Source of the DNA: Euptelea pleiosperma
Lineage: Eukaryota > Streptophyta > Magnoliopsida > Ranunculales > Eupteleaceae
Direction of reading: 5' to 3'
DNA: 64,000 nt
NCBI GenBank assembly: GCA_035048495.1
Contig: CM068553.1
Coordinates: 4,147,259-4,211,258, forward strand
Both the position numbers and the translations under genes were made by a program. The notes under the pieces were generated by a model, which worked only from the letters and a program-made list of their open reading frames with translations, made no database searches and had not been told where the DNA came from. This document shows, piece by piece, positions 33,578-46,734 of the stretch (position 1 is its first letter; each line of letters begins with the position of its first letter).

Positions 33578-36500
33578 CTATCTGTACCTGAAACCCATGT
33601 CAACCTCATGACCATATGTCGCCGAACTATGGGCAGCACCAGCAACAGGGTGCATTTGTTTCGAGTTAGCCCTCAATTCCATCTCAATCAGCCTTTCCAA
33701 TGCCTCGGGATGATTGCTCCCACCACCGCCAGCACCAGGAGCTAAAATGTCACAAAAAAATAGAATTTTAAAAATAAGACTATTATAATGCATCAGACAA
33801 AAAATAAATATAAAAGATCAACACCAACGGTAAGTAAGCCATAGAAGACCCTTATAAGGTAACAGGTAAGGCAGAGCATTCCTGGTGTATTCTAGGAACG
33901 GAAGGGTGTAAATCGTGTTATAGATCATCAAAATAGTTGCACTACCATGTCAGACTACAGAACTTTCCTAGGGTTTCTTTATCATAAGGAGATCAAAAGA
34001 GGGGGTTTCATCTTTATACTTCACAAAGAAAAAAGGAGAAAATAAAAATAATGGCATGTAATGAATTTATTTACCTGGCATAGGCATTCCAAGGCCACCA
34101 TAGTTAGGTTGCCGATGACTCGAAGTAAAACCTTGCATCGGGTTTAGCTCTGATATATAACCATCCATGTGATTAATGGGATGAGGTGGCAGAGGTGGAC
34201 CTCTTGGCAGTCGCTGTAGTAGGTGTGGTGGCGGGAAATTGCCTGGCATGTGCATTTGTAACATAGGATGATGAGCAGGAGGATCAAATCTTGTTGGCCC
34301 ACCAGGAGTATGTTGGAAAGGAGGGCGGAAAATATCCGCAGGAAAATGATGGTGAGGAGGTGACTCATGATGGATGATGCTCTCTGCTCCCATGAATTTG
34401 GTCTGAGGGTTCATATGAGTGTGATGAGAATCTAACGGCTGGAGCAAAGGCCTCCCGTGAAACATCTGCAGGTGAGGAAACTGTGGAGAAGATGGCCGAT
34501 CATGTAGATTCTGATATGGAATTTCAGGCTTCACGGAATCATAAGGACTGCGAAGAAAAGATGGACCATCCAGACCCGGCACCATGGATCTTTCATCTTT
34601 GAGGACAGTTTTTAGAGCTGCTAGTTTACCAGCAATGTCAACTGGTGTGTTTGAGGAAGAAAACAACTCAGCTTTAGTTGCATTCCCAACAGGCATAAAC
34701 ATGGAGTTTTGAGGGTTCACAGGATCACCCAATGTAATCAAGCTCTCCTCTTCAGGCAGCCGAATCTCCGCTGCCCTGTCTGCAAAGCCAGCAACAGCAC
34801 CAAGCTTTGACCCTACTTCGGTTCGAGGAACATCAAAGCCTACCCAAGGCCCCCCTGTCTTACCAGATTTGGTTTGCTGCATATGGTTTGATGCAAGAAT
34901 ATCACCTTCAAGTGTGGTCTTGTTGGATCTATATTCACCAACAGTAGAGGGAAAAAAACCATCTGCAACTGGAAATGGAAATCCATGAGGCTCCAAAACA
35001 TCAGATCTTGTGGCCCCACCAACTGAGCCTCTTTGCACAGAAACTGGTGCTCCCACTGAGTGCAGCTCCTTCATGAAGGCCGTACCAAAGAGTGTTTCAA
35101 GAGTCAGGGTCTTCTCGGAGTTTAATTTTTCGGCACTGCCCTCACTTGAATTATCGAGGACAGTGCTAACAATCCCCACCTCATAAACATGAGGATTGTC
35201 AAGGGATCCTACATCTAGATTGGGGGCTGATGCTGGATCTTTCACGCTTGTTCCCTTTTGTAACAAAGAAAGAAGGTGTTGGGATGCAAGGTTATCAACC
35301 TCAGGTTTTGGCTGCTCAGCTTTTGCTTCCAAGACACTCCCGGCTTGCACAGAATGCTGCAGACTAGAACTGCTTTCATTAATCTCTGATAGAATGGACT
35401 GTTCAAGGTCCTCACATGTAAGTACTCCCGAAGTGGCATCTGGATTATTACAGTGGTACAGTGGCTCACAGATTCCAACTGTGGCAGAGGTCGCAGTAGA
35501 TGTTACAAACTTGTGCACAAGTTCATTGTTTTTGAAAGGAAATATTGGTGGAATGTGTTCAGAGGCTTTCGCATCAGACATTTCAGACACTTGGGATCCA
35601 CCTTTGTCACCACTGACAATAAGGGAAAGCAAGTCTTTAGGTTTGCCGGATGAGAGGCCATCTGCTGGTTTCTTTTCTGCAGCAAGATGGAAAGAAGAAT
35701 TACAGCTTCATTCTATAGTTTCCAATGTTCAATGCAGAGGAAGACTTTTTAACTCAAAAACATTGTATAAGCTTACCTTCTTCAAGAAACCAATGAGCGA
35801 ACTTGGAGGATTGGAAGGGTATTTGGCTACATGTGTCATCTGCTTTAATATCATTATGCTGGTGGAGCAGTGGAACAATAAATGATGTCAGCTTCGTGAT
35901 GCTAAGCATTTTATGGCACATAACTTAATAAGCTGTGTTGTCAAAACTAGAAATATACCTTCAAAGTATGACAATTTAACATTATCATCTGAAATATGTC
36001 TACATCCTTTTCATAGGAATAAAAGAATTAATTAAACCAGTCACATGCGTATGTTCAGGAAAGCTATATCCTATAGATGAACGGAAAATACAAATGACCA
36101 ACATCTAACACACTTTCATAGATCCATACCTCAATTACTTGAAAACTATTTAAAGGAATTCAATACAGTTTTTAACAAAGCATCTGGCACCTCGAGTTAA
36201 ACAACAATAGCCTCAGATAACCAATACCCTAGGTTAGACTCAGAGTCTGGTATATAAAATAAAATATTTAATTGAATTATTGCATAAAACCAGACCATTT
36301 TATACTTGAATTACTTCATAACAGAAAAAAAGGCTCTAAATGAACACTGCCATGTTAGATAAGGACCTGGACATTATATTACTACTGGTAATTCAGCACT
36401 GTCATGGCCATAGAGTCACACCTTCAAGCTGTTACTACTCGAGCAAACGATAAGGATATGGAAATTCATAACAAATCAGGGATTTTATCACGACTGCCTG

Positions 36501-39500
36501 AGCCAAATGGAGAGTAAACAATGCATCATCATCATCACCACCACCTTCAGGCTTTACCATGATGCCATGGACCGGAAAATAAGTAAACAATCATCATCGA
36601 AATCATCATAATCACCACCTCCACCTTCATTAATCTTTCCATATAGTCACCCAACACAGCATTGGAATTTTCGCCTAAACTAAACAATCAGAAAAGCAGC
36701 CAGCCAAAAACTAGTGTTGGAACAACTCAAACAGCCAAATGATGGCTGTGCTTTTGGTGACCTGGGTACTGGAAGCATCTTTGAGAAAGATCCTGCTATT
36801 TCTCTTAAGGCGTTTTTGGGGTGGTTAGGAGAAAGGACTCTAATGAAGTGGAAGCTTTTTTTTTTATTTCTATTTTCAATCAGTAATGATAAAAAATTTC
36901 ATTATATAAAAGAAGAAGATAGGTTCAAGGGAACGAAAGTGAAGGAGAAAAGAGAAGGCCAAAAAAGAAAAGATTACTGCCTCATCCCCACTCCACTGTA
37001 CAATCCCTCTCTTAAAACACCTTCCTTGGCTAAGAAATCTGCTTTGTCATTAGCCAACCTAGCTAGAATAGAGGACAACATACTCATAGTTGAGACCAAG
37101 TCCCGGAGTTCTTTGGCAATATAAGATTCTCTGGGTTCGAATGGGGCATCCTACGTATATGGGGCACACTCGAGGTGGGATGGCCTGAGTGAAATGGGAC
37201 CCACGAAGGAGGGTTCAACTGAGGGTCTGGATCTAGGCTATGAGATAAAGGAATTTAATCTCACGCTACCAACAGTCGCGGCTTTTGGGGAGTATTGATT
37301 AAATGTCCTGCATCAAGTGGTATCAGAGCGGGAGATCTCGTGTTCGAGACTCCTCACCAGGGGTGATTAACGCAGGGGCATTTTCACACCGGGTTCGAAT
37401 GGGGCACACTCGAGGTGGGATGGCCTATGTGAAATGGGACCCACGAAGGAGGGTTCAACCGAGGGCCTGGATCTGGGCTATGAGATAAAGGAATTTAATC
37501 TCACGCTACCAAGAGTCGCGGCTTTTGGGGAGTATTGGTTAAATGTCCTGCATCAAAGGCCCAACTAATAGTGTGCTAGAGTCACCTTCTACTTCAAGAT
37601 TCCTCACATTCAAACTCTTGGAAATTTTTAGACCTTGTAAGAGAGAATGGGAAACAATGTAGACCAAATACAAATATATAATTCTCCCCGCTTTATCGTG
37701 GAATAGATCCCCAATCCTTGAAGGGCATGGATTTCCAAGAGAAAGCACACGGATATTTTAACTTAAGATCATCCGCTTTTGGGGGCACCAAGAGTGCACT
37801 GACGAAGTGCAAGCTTTGGCTCTTTTGGGGGACTTTAATATTCTTATTTTTTAGATTTTTTTTGTCATCTTGCCATACATGGTTTTGTCAAGTGCCATAT
37901 CGTTGGTCTCGTGTAAAGCACGAGGGACTTGGAGACTAGCAAATACCATCGACCACATAAGGGGCATTTTTGGGAAGTTAACAATGTGTGGTCACATTCC
38001 TCATAGTGACAATGATAGAGTGGATCTACTGGTCAAAGGAGGATCCCTTGGACACATTTTGTAAGTAGGGGCTGTCTTTTACAACTTAACTCGAAAAATC
38101 TCAAGCTTGCATGCTCATTAATCCGAACCGTAATATCAAAGATGTGACAGAATTCCCTAGGCATCAGGTCTATAGACCTGGCATCAACCCCCTTTCTCAA
38201 TATCTAATTGAATGCCCCAACCCTTTTAATGCATGACCAAGAACTTAAAGTATACTTGGTTCAAGGCAGGTCCATAGAATGTGGAACCCCCTGATGCAAG
38301 CAGGTAACATAGGGCACATGCCATTGCTCCTTTGTTATTCTATTTTAATAATTCCGTCTTTAAATCAATACAACACCACAAAAAAAAAAAAAAACAAAAA
38401 AAAATGAAACCCATGCCCATCCCAAACTGCATGTGAGAATATCATGAAAAGTCCCGTAATACAACCTGAATGTGGTGTCATGTACACGGACAATATTGAG
38501 TGAAACAAAATCAAACCAATACAATAATTTTGAAGTGAAAAAAAAATCTGTGGTGTTTTCTTTTGTTGGAGTATCAAATCAGTTCAATCTTCCAATTGAA
38601 GAAAAAATTATTAAAGATGACTAATCATATAATACAAAAAAAAAAGTTTCCAGCATTAAACCTTATGAGGGAGAAAAGGAATGATCAGTTGTCTATGCAA
38701 GAAACTTGTGAACATCAGATATCAATCAGCAAAAGTTCTTTGCAATTCCCTCTATAACTACGAGTAACATGAAAATGCAAAAAAGTGAACCAATCTGACT
38801 AAAAATTCTAGTTAGATGGAGTAAGCAAGAAGCAGGGACATCAGAACAAGTAAATCTAACTAGAAATTTGTATAGAATGTAAGTATTTTAGCAAAACCCA
38901 AACAGGTAGAGAAAGAAGTTCCCTTGTAAGGGATTCATATTACCTCAATGAAACTAGAGGAGACACCACTATTTACTGTTACAGCATTGCCAAATAGCTT
39001 TTCCAGAATTGATGTTGGATGCTCTTGACCAACTGTACCCATAATTTCATGACCTGGCACTTTCTCAGCATCAAAACCTCTAACTTCAACATCCCCTTCA
39101 CCTTCATAGGCTTCTGATAGGTTAGAAGTTTTATATGACGAACTGACAACACCAACTGACTTGTCCAAAACTTCTGCATCCGATGACCGAATCACCATCT
39201 TTTCACTAACGTCCATAAAGGGGATATGAACAGTCTTAATCTCACACTGCTGTTCACTGGAATCTACACGTGATGCTGATTTTTTATCTTCTTGATTATC
39301 AGATGTCCCATTTGTCACAAGACTACCTTTGGTATGGGCAATGTTATCCTCAAGTCCAATATTTTCAACCTGCAGAAGTAACAGAAGCAACAGACTATTC
39401 AACAACAGGGGAAAACAAAAGATGATGCATAGAAAGACAGACCGGGTATGAGGTCCCAATCTTGGATCTGTATTCAAATTTCTAAATCATATCCACCCAA

Positions 39501-42500
39501 CTATATATAAATGGGATATATCTAATACCCAAAAAAGAACAAGAAATACTCAAAACCGTATCTAACTAACAAATTGCAAGGATAGTGTATATGTAATACC
39601 AAAAGTAAAAATGTATAAATAGAAACTGATTTAGATTAGGTCCCTCGCTTGACTCAACTGATTCCACTCAGTACCCACCATTACCTAGTAGCTATGACAT
39701 GGGACACAGCTCCCCATTAATGGGCCGTGTCGACACATGTCAACACGATAGCAGCTCTGACACGTGCAAGACATGTCTAGCCACCAATGACATTCAGCCC
39801 AACAATAGCAGCTTACACACAAGAAAGAAAACCTGATACCAATCATCTTTGCCACATTGCTGCTGGCATGAGAAAAGGTGAAGGGATTACATTTGAGAGA
39901 GTACTGTTTTTGGTGAAAAAATGAATGAATAATTATCAGTTGCTGCAATGAATACTGATTATGCAAACTGGTACGACATTACTTAGGGTATTGGGAACCC
40001 CTATACAACCTAATGCCTATTTCTGCCCTAAACTTTTAAGCTATGGCTGTCGAAATAAAAAGAACAAGTGTTTCATGAAAAATAATTTAATGTACATAAC
40101 TCCAATAAAGTGCAAAAGATAATTACCTCCGATGCTGGGTGAGAGGTCAAAGATTTCGTTCCGAGATTCTTATCCACGATTGTGCTTGTAAAACCCGGGG
40201 GCACAAGTGGTCTGGATGAAAAAGGTTGTGTGGGGAAAGAACACTTGGCGGAATCACTGTGTGAGGCCAGTGGTGCCAAATCCTCTGATCCGTTGTTTTT
40301 ATTCCAAAGCTTCTTAGCATCTTCAGGATCCCCCAACAGTGCGGCAATATCTGGGTCAAAATTTTCACTATGCTTGTCCGGAAACTGTTTCTGCTTCTCT
40401 TGGAATGTTTTTTGCTGTTCCTTCCTCAGCAACTCAAAGGAATCTGAGTGGCAAACAGCGACCCATGTTAAATTTGAGTCCAATTAATTGCAAAATCTTT
40501 AGTGGCCCAACTAGGAAAAAAACGTGATTTGGAGACTTGGACAACTAGCACAAAAGTTAATTCGGTGCAACAAGGCAGTCTGAAAGAATTACCTCTTCTC
40601 TTTCTTTCCTCTTCTGATCTATCCTGACTTGAACATTCAGAAGAACCAAATGTTTCATCATTACATGAGTCAGTAGTGTCTCGCCGTGAGTGAGGTACTG
40701 CCTGAAAACATGGAACAAAATAATATCATGGGAAACTTTAGTATATATTATATTTCAGCCATTTGACCTAGGGCTTAGTTTTTCAAGTTATTATTTTCTA
40801 ATTTATGTGATCAAAGCATACTCGAGCATTATCTAACATTATGCAAAACCAAGGTTTAAAATAGGCATATCAATAAGCTGAAAAAACAATATGTATCGCA
40901 ACATGTATGGAGATATTACTGATATGCTGGAAATAACTTGCATACGCTTTAATAGGCCTTAATATGAATTGATATTAAACTGTGTTTGATGCCTAGATAC
41001 CATAAACTATTATGTTTTAAAGCAATTATACTGCCCCAACAACCATATATACCTATGTAACAATGACACGAGCACGTGTGTCGGAGCCCAACACAAATAT
41101 GAGGTGTTTGACACAACACTTTTAAGAACCCCGAAATGCAAGCACGTCCGATACATGTATTACTATGTAATGTTTTAGTCACATTTAAACCAAAAGCTTT
41201 CTTTTAAATAAAAACAAGGAAAAATATATGAAAAGTAACAGAAACATTTCCATACCCATAGAGCCATCCAATAACATAATAAATATAAGTAGATCTATAA
41301 GAAGGAAGACTCAAACAACTATAGTTGTCTTTAACAACTTAATAATGTACTATAAATTTATAAGGAGGATGGAACATACTAACCCTCTTTTTAAAATAAT
41401 TTTTTATACTAAAAATTATTAAACTAAAGGGTGACACTGCAGTATGTGTGTGGATGTTTCAACATGTGTATCCGTGGTGATGCATGTCCAACATGACAAA
41501 AGACCCTAAAAATGCCATGTCCTGGTTACATAGACATATACAAAAGCAAAATGGCATTTTTGGTTCATTGATATGCTAAGATACATAATATTAAACTATG
41601 TTTTCTCTTATCAATATATACTGAACTTTTTTTTCCTGTGTTGATATACACTGAACTATGTTGATAAGCTAAAAATATGATGTTTAGAGCAATAAAACTA
41701 CCTTTGCAACACATTTCTGTAAAGAACCACATTTTGTTCTAAAAAATAGGCTAAGATACCTACACTAAACTGTATTCATGCTTAGAAAATGATACATTAT
41801 GATACAGGTGATACATTACGATAAAGGTACAATGCATAGGGAACTCGACACTACCCCTCTGAATCGTATTGGTATGCTATATATGTATCATACTGTACAT
41901 TACAATATGCGTATATATTTTGATGCATGTCCAAAACATCAAAACCACAATGAATCGAAGACATCAAAATATTGCTGCTGTATACCCACAAGTGGAACTG
42001 ATAAAATATATAAACATAAAGTACAAGCAAACCTTATAAGGACGTGGGGGATGATATGGTTCACTACTCCTATTGAGCTGATTTTGACCATTTGCTCGAA
42101 CCTTTAGGGCTGAAGCCCCTGCTGTATATCCAGAAGGTCTAGGAAAGGCACCACTTCCCAGAAGCCCATCATGCTCAGGATTTTGCCAAGAACTCCGAGA
42201 TTGGTTTCCATAACGTCTTCCGGGATCTGCATAGTAAAATGAAACATTCAAGAGGTCACAGAATCCAAATAAATTTCCATCTATCAAAAACTAGTGCTCA
42301 TAGACAAGGCTATAATCCGGAAAAATGTAAAAACGATCACAAACAAAATGTGGCGCGTGGCAACATCGAGTGTACCAGCAGTTCATGTGGACCATAAGAC
42401 CAAAGTGAGTCTGGATAATCCCATGGTTGAAAAAACCTTAGCATGTCCATAATATGATGGGTAAATTTTCAAAGTTTAAATGATTAACAATTTGTCTTTT

Positions 42501-44841
42501 CCACTATGTAACAAGGATACTCCGTTTTCTAAGAATTTGTCATGTCGGTCACCTTGTCATATTCATGTGTTGGACACATGCTGACACACCTTTTCAAACA
42601 AAATTTATTTAAATATTTTTGTTTTCATCTATTATTTAAATATGATTTATGTGATTTTAATGTATATCAGCTTAATCTAAATACATTATTTCTATATCAT
42701 ATACTTTAACATGGACTAAAGTATATAAAAGATTTATCTTTTAGCACAAGGAATGAACTGTACGGACGTGTTGGGTTTGTGGGGTTTAGCATGTCGACAT
42801 GTGTGTCCGTGTCATTGTTACATAGCTTTTTCATAGGAACAGAAGTGCTATATGAATTCCAATTAACGAGAACACAGCTCATTATGAATTGGTAAACATT
42901 CTGCATTGCAACCATGGAGTTCCAGGTTTTATCTAAGATTGCCTACCAGAAGTGGAAAAAAATAAAAAGATCAATATGTATGAGATTGAACTCTTGAAAC
43001 GAAGGAAGAGTCAACTATGTTAGCTCTTCTTCTATGCCAAGTACCTCCAAAGAGAGATTTCTAAAAGAATGAGAGCCCGTGTTTGGTGAAACATGAGAAG
43101 TGGAAATTAAGGACTATATTCTAGAGATTAGAGTTAACAGATTTATTTAGAACATATCCTATAACAGCATAGCTCACTAGCCTTGCTCCAAAATCATAAA
43201 AACCAAACTCTATTCCACACAATGTATGTTAGAAATTACAATGGTCGCTTCACACAAACCTCCAATCCCAAGAACCAAGTACCGAAACGCATGCAATTAG
43301 AATTTATAGGGTTTTTTATTTGGACCAGTAATAGACCTTAGATACTTAAAATGTTTCTTTTTAGATTTTCTACATATTTCAGCACACCATAGTATACATA
43401 TGCAGTGTCACTTTGAGGCACTGGATAACATAGACATAACCATCTACAGGCACTCCACACATCAAAAAAGTACAGCTACTATGCTCATTTTGTTGCACTC
43501 ATGGCACATGCATGCAATGCGTCTGGTGTCGCATGAATTTGTTATCTTTGCTTTTGTTAGCCAGCTACAGACAGCGCCAAAATTACAACTGCTGGTCAAG
43601 AGTCCTACACTCAAGTTCCCATACATGCGACGGAAGCCATACCCACTTGAGCCACACGTAAATTTGTGATAGAGAAGCCCTGCACTGCTATTGTGATCAT
43701 CTTAATCTTTTACCATATTTATAGTTAGGTCATGGAAATTGTTCCTGGTAAAAACATAACTGATGGATACTTCTCTTGCATCATGTCAACACATAACCAT
43801 CTACACTTGTAAGCATTATTCCGTCTCCTTCCTTTTCGGCCGAGACAACTCGTTCCGATAGTGTACCAAGACAATATGCCAAAAGCCTAATTTAAGTACT
43901 AAAATTGGTTAAAGCTTATTTGCATGGTATATGTGTCTTTTATAACATATAAATGTTAAAACAAAAATTATAACCTATTTAAGCATTAAAAAATGGTTTA
44001 ATCATATCGAAACATTACTGTTTCTTTTTTCCAACATCTCGTTCCGTCTTGGTTGAGACTTCTCGTTCTGTCAACTTTCCAAGACAACGAGACAGAACAG
44101 TATTTTAAACCTTGCTTGTAAGGGGAAAAAAAATTCAAAAGGATACATCAAATCAAGCAATCATACATGGAAAACTCCAACCATGGTTACCTGAGTCCCA
44201 ATCTGATTGTGAGTCCGCATCTCTATCATTCGACCCAGATGAACGACTCTCCCATCTTCCATGTATTCCACGATAATAATTACCCGAATCCCCTCGAGTG
44301 GGTGGGGATGATCCATATTCACCACGCCTAAAACTTTGAGAAGATAAACTTCCAGGAATTCTTGGCCGTTCAGGTATGCTATTGGAAGTATCCTCAAATT
44401 CACTGTTTTAGAAGAAATATCAAGATTGGGGGAGAATGACAGCAACAACCACAAGAATGCCAAGTATGGCCAGTATTATTTGTGAACTGGAGAGGAAGAA
44501 CCCTAGCTTAATAACTTTGATGACTACAGAACACAAATTTGACTTTAGAAGCATAGAACAATCATACCTTAGAATTGATGGGTCGAATCCGGTGGGTAAC
44601 TTTTTGCAAATATCCAACTCACTTAAAGATAAAAGGAACTCCCTTGTATACAAAATCTTAGACTCCCTGAATCCCATTAGAAGAAGAAAGCTAATTGTTA
44701 CTTGTACTGATGGAGAAAATAAACTCAAATCACAAAATTGAAACATAAAGAATGATGGAGCATGAGTGATTACTTTGGAGATTCCTGTATAGTTTCGACC
44801 AACTGGGCTAGCAAGCATTGATCTTCATTTTCTGTGCTCAT
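33578..44841 (-). CDS. CBE1: CBE1/RIMB3-like eIF4E-binding protein
   Basis: Homologue of Arabidopsis At4g01290 (CBE1, also RIMB3), a plant protein that binds eIF4E/eIFiso4E in the cytoplasm and affects translation or mRNA fate. Exons in order: 44774-44841, 44568-44666, 44191-44402, 42033-42226, 40593-40701, 40127-40443, 38944-39369, 35777-35858, 34075-35676, 33578-33741 (TAG). Phases agree at every junction and give 1090 residues; the Arabidopsis protein is somewhat shorter. The ATG opens MSTENEDQ. Residues 29-35, YTREFLL, fit the canonical eIF4E-binding motif YxxxxL-phi. Later landmarks are SSPPTRGDSGN, SRSSWQNPEHDGLLGSGAFP, EPYHPPRPYK, RRDTTDSCNDETFGSSE, SFELLRKEQQKTFQEKQ, SRPLVPPGFTSTI, SSKFAHWFLEEEKKPADG and a His/Pro/Met-rich C-terminus ending MGFRYR. 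No known fold; mostly disordered. Some databases label this family chorismate synthase, which nothing here supports. Confidence 0.93.
37160..37555 (+). mobile_element. TRIM-like miniature LTR element
   Basis: Two direct 156-bp LTRs, 37160-37315 and 37400-37555, both begin tggggcacactcgagg (TG) and end aaatgtcctgcatca (CA), with only a few differences. Three bases after the first LTR is tggtatcagagc (37318-37329), the initiator-Met tRNA primer-binding site. The internal part is only 84 bp with no coding capacity, as in terminal-repeat retrotransposons in miniature. No clear target duplication: on the left, gggttcgaatggggcatc at 37135 looks like a leftover of another internal/LTR junction. Confidence 0.8.
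37318..37329 (+). other. Primer-binding site of the TRIM element
   Basis: tggtatcagagc, complementary to the 3' end of initiator methionine tRNA, placed directly behind the first LTR. Confidence 0.8.
40702..42032 (-). other. CBE1 intron 4
   Basis: 1.33-kb AT-rich intron. No element recognised. Confidence 0.5.
42227..44190 (-). other. CBE1 intron 3
   Basis: 1.96-kb AT-rich intron. Stretches near 43840 and 44030 share cgttccg/gagacaac/tcgttc words in inverse order (tttcggccgagacaactcg; gtcttggttgagacttctcg), probably ends of an undefined repeat. No gene in it. Confidence 0.45.
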
Positions 44842-46012
44842 TCTGGTATGCTTGGAATTTAAACAAAAGCTGATCGAATTGTGTTCTGAACACAGAGTAG
44901 CAGCAGTCGTGCCACCAAGTTTCAATCACAGAAACCCACGTTGCATCTCAAAATCCAAATGTCAAAGTCCAACTATCAACCAACCCATCACAAATATATC
45001 CCCAAAGGTTTAAATCATCGATTCTTCGCAAGAGATCTCCTGCTAAAAAATAACCTGCAGAACTATCCAATTTCGAAATACTACCACACACTTTTCCACA
45101 AAAAAGCTCTCTCTTCCTTGTGCCGCTTATTGATCATCTTATCAATACAAGTCCGAACAAATAAACCTGCCCACAAAATGGATTAAGAAGCTAATACCCT
45201 AATTCTGGAAATCGACATCAAGCTGTTGCATCTCTATCCCAAATTTATTTACAATCAGAGCTACCTCTCACAAAACTTGCCCAGAACCCAACATCCAGTG
45301 ACGATCCCTACTCGAAATCAAGCTCGAAATACAGAGAAAATCTCACTTGTTTGAAATCATTCATCAAAGAGGGAAAATCCCGACCTGAATCTCCATTCTT
45401 CACAAAGCATTACGCAACATCGATAATGCTTGAATTATGCTATGAGCGACTCCAGAAGATCAAAATGAACAATTCCTAGGGTTTTTACTCCTACTCCTTG
45501 AACTCTGAAACTAGGGCAATTTTTCTAAAAACAAAATAACACGAACAACTACTGATCGGAGAAAACGAAAGCGACTCATACGAACGTGTTCTGAAACAGT
45601 GAAAATTAGGGTGTAGATCTTAGCTTTCTTTTTCTAATTGTTCACCTTTTCGATCGCTCGGACAGAGAGAAGGAGATAAAGAGGGAGTCTCTCCCTACTT
45701 GCAGAGGTTGCAGAAACAAACGGAGAAATGACGACGTTCCCACCTTCTCATTAGTGAGCGAAATAATAAAGGAGCGTATTTAAAGGAAAAAATAAATTGC
45801 TATTTTCAGAACCCATTTTGCTACTTCCAGAGTTCCAATTTTTGTGATTTCAGTAGATAAAATAAAACAAAATGGGATCTAGAACCTAGTTGGCAATTTC
45901 CCTTTTAATATGCGACTTCTGTATTATTCAAAGATTTGTAAAATTCACATATATTATTTTATTTTATTTTTTTTGTGTAAACAAATTCACATATATTATG
46001 AGGAACCATATT
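44842..46012 (-). promoter_or_regulatory. CBE1 5' leader and promoter region
   Basis: Upstream of the CBE1 start codon the minus strand has a stretch of T/C-rich leader-like DNA with a possible upstream untranslated exon near 45600-45740 (tctccttctctctgtccgagc). A TATA-like tttaaatac occurs at about 45780. Transcription start and leader intron are inferred only from composition. Confidence 0.35.
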
Positions 46013-46700
46013 ATAGGGGGACGCCTTACACGTGGCACATCCTTGGAGATCACTGACCATATAGATGTTTGACATATCCCTACTTAGACCTATGTGCCAA
46101 AATTCATCTTGATTCATAATTTCTATCCATTGGATTAGAGTCGTTTTTAGGGCTTTTTTGCTTTACCCCCTTACTTTATTGATGCAATTTGCATCTCACC
46201 CAATGTTTTCAAAATATTTGCGTCCCACCCTTTGACCATGGTCAACGTCATTGACCATAGACGGTCTCCGGGTGGACATCCCAATATTTTTTAAATGACT
46301 ATAATGACCTTGGGTGAGATGCAAATATTTTAAAAAAATTGGGTGTGATGCAAATTGCATCAATAATAAGGGGGACAAACAAAAAAAAAATTCTTTTTAA
46401 GAATTTATTTTTTTGAAGATTGTGAGCTCAAAACCTTTCTTCATTTACTTTTGGCCGAATCGTATGTGGACATATAGACCAAAAATTAATCTGATTGTCA
46501 ATTTTTAAGTATTGGATTAGAGTCATTTTCCTAAGTTGATTTTATCCATAGAATTTGAGTATTACTTGGGGTACAAAGGTCCAATGGTTTGAAATCACTA
46601 GTCAGGCTAATATTTGGTATGTCGCTCCACCTAGTGATGGGCCCAACATCCGTACTGTTAGTGACCTCTAAGAATGCCACGTGGCTCATATTGTGGCCCA
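46013..46700. repeat. Palindromic element split by a MITE
   Basis: The left arm, 46013-46145, has ttacacgtggcacatccttg and gatgtttgacatatccctac. The right part, 46470-46700, has tcactagtcaggctaatatt, tggtatgtcgctccacctag and atgccacgtggctcatattg. Both sides of the break share ggattagagtcgttttt / ggattagagtcattttc. The MITE at 46148-46390 lies between. Confidence 0.6.
46148..46390. mobile_element. MITE, copy 1 of an inverted pair
   Basis: The core runs ctttacccccttactttatt to tgcatcaataataaggggg and has facing words gatgcaatttgcatctcacc / gatgcaaattgcatc. The same 210-bp sequence, in reverse orientation, is at 46735-46972. Target duplication not resolved. Confidence 0.7.
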
Positions 46701-46734
46701 TCTTCATCATTGATGAGGGACATTAGCATGCTTA

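Larger units (their letters stand above)
36960..37760 (-). mobile_element. LINE RNase H domain, split by an inserted LTR element
   Basis: On the minus strand, 37748-37557 reads SLGNPCPSRIGDLFHDKAGR, then LLQGLKISKSLNVRNLEVEG and a run to VGPL: the first half of a LINE RNase H domain. The second half resumes at about 37110-36960 with ARLANDKADFLAKEGVLREG. The gap is filled by the LTR element at 37160-37555. The LINE is a 3' remnant with stops. Confidence 0.65.
35859..38943 (-). other. CBE1 intron 7, 3.1 kb with nested retroelements
   Basis: Contains LINE RNase H pieces at about 36960-37130 and 37545-37760, split by a small LTR element at 37160-37555, and an A-run near 38380. The flanking exons (38944-39369 and 35777-35858) read on in phase, so the insertions have not damaged the coding sequence. 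Confidence 0.7.

Noticed and set aside
34067..35632. The 521-codon open frame as a stand-alone gene
   Set aside because: It is the large ninth coding exon of CBE1: it lacks its own start codon and joins in phase to exons on both sides.
35196..35885. Open frame of 229 codons on the plus strand
   Set aside because: Antisense shadow of CBE1 exons 8 and 9.
36520..36625. Repeated atcatcatcacc stretches as a CRISPR-like or regulatory array
   Set aside because: Short trinucleotide microsatellites in an intron; no spacer structure.
33578..44841. Chorismate synthase label for the CBE1 locus
   Set aside because: Databases have used that name for the Arabidopsis homologue, but the protein has no chorismate-synthase signature and does have an eIF4E-binding motif.
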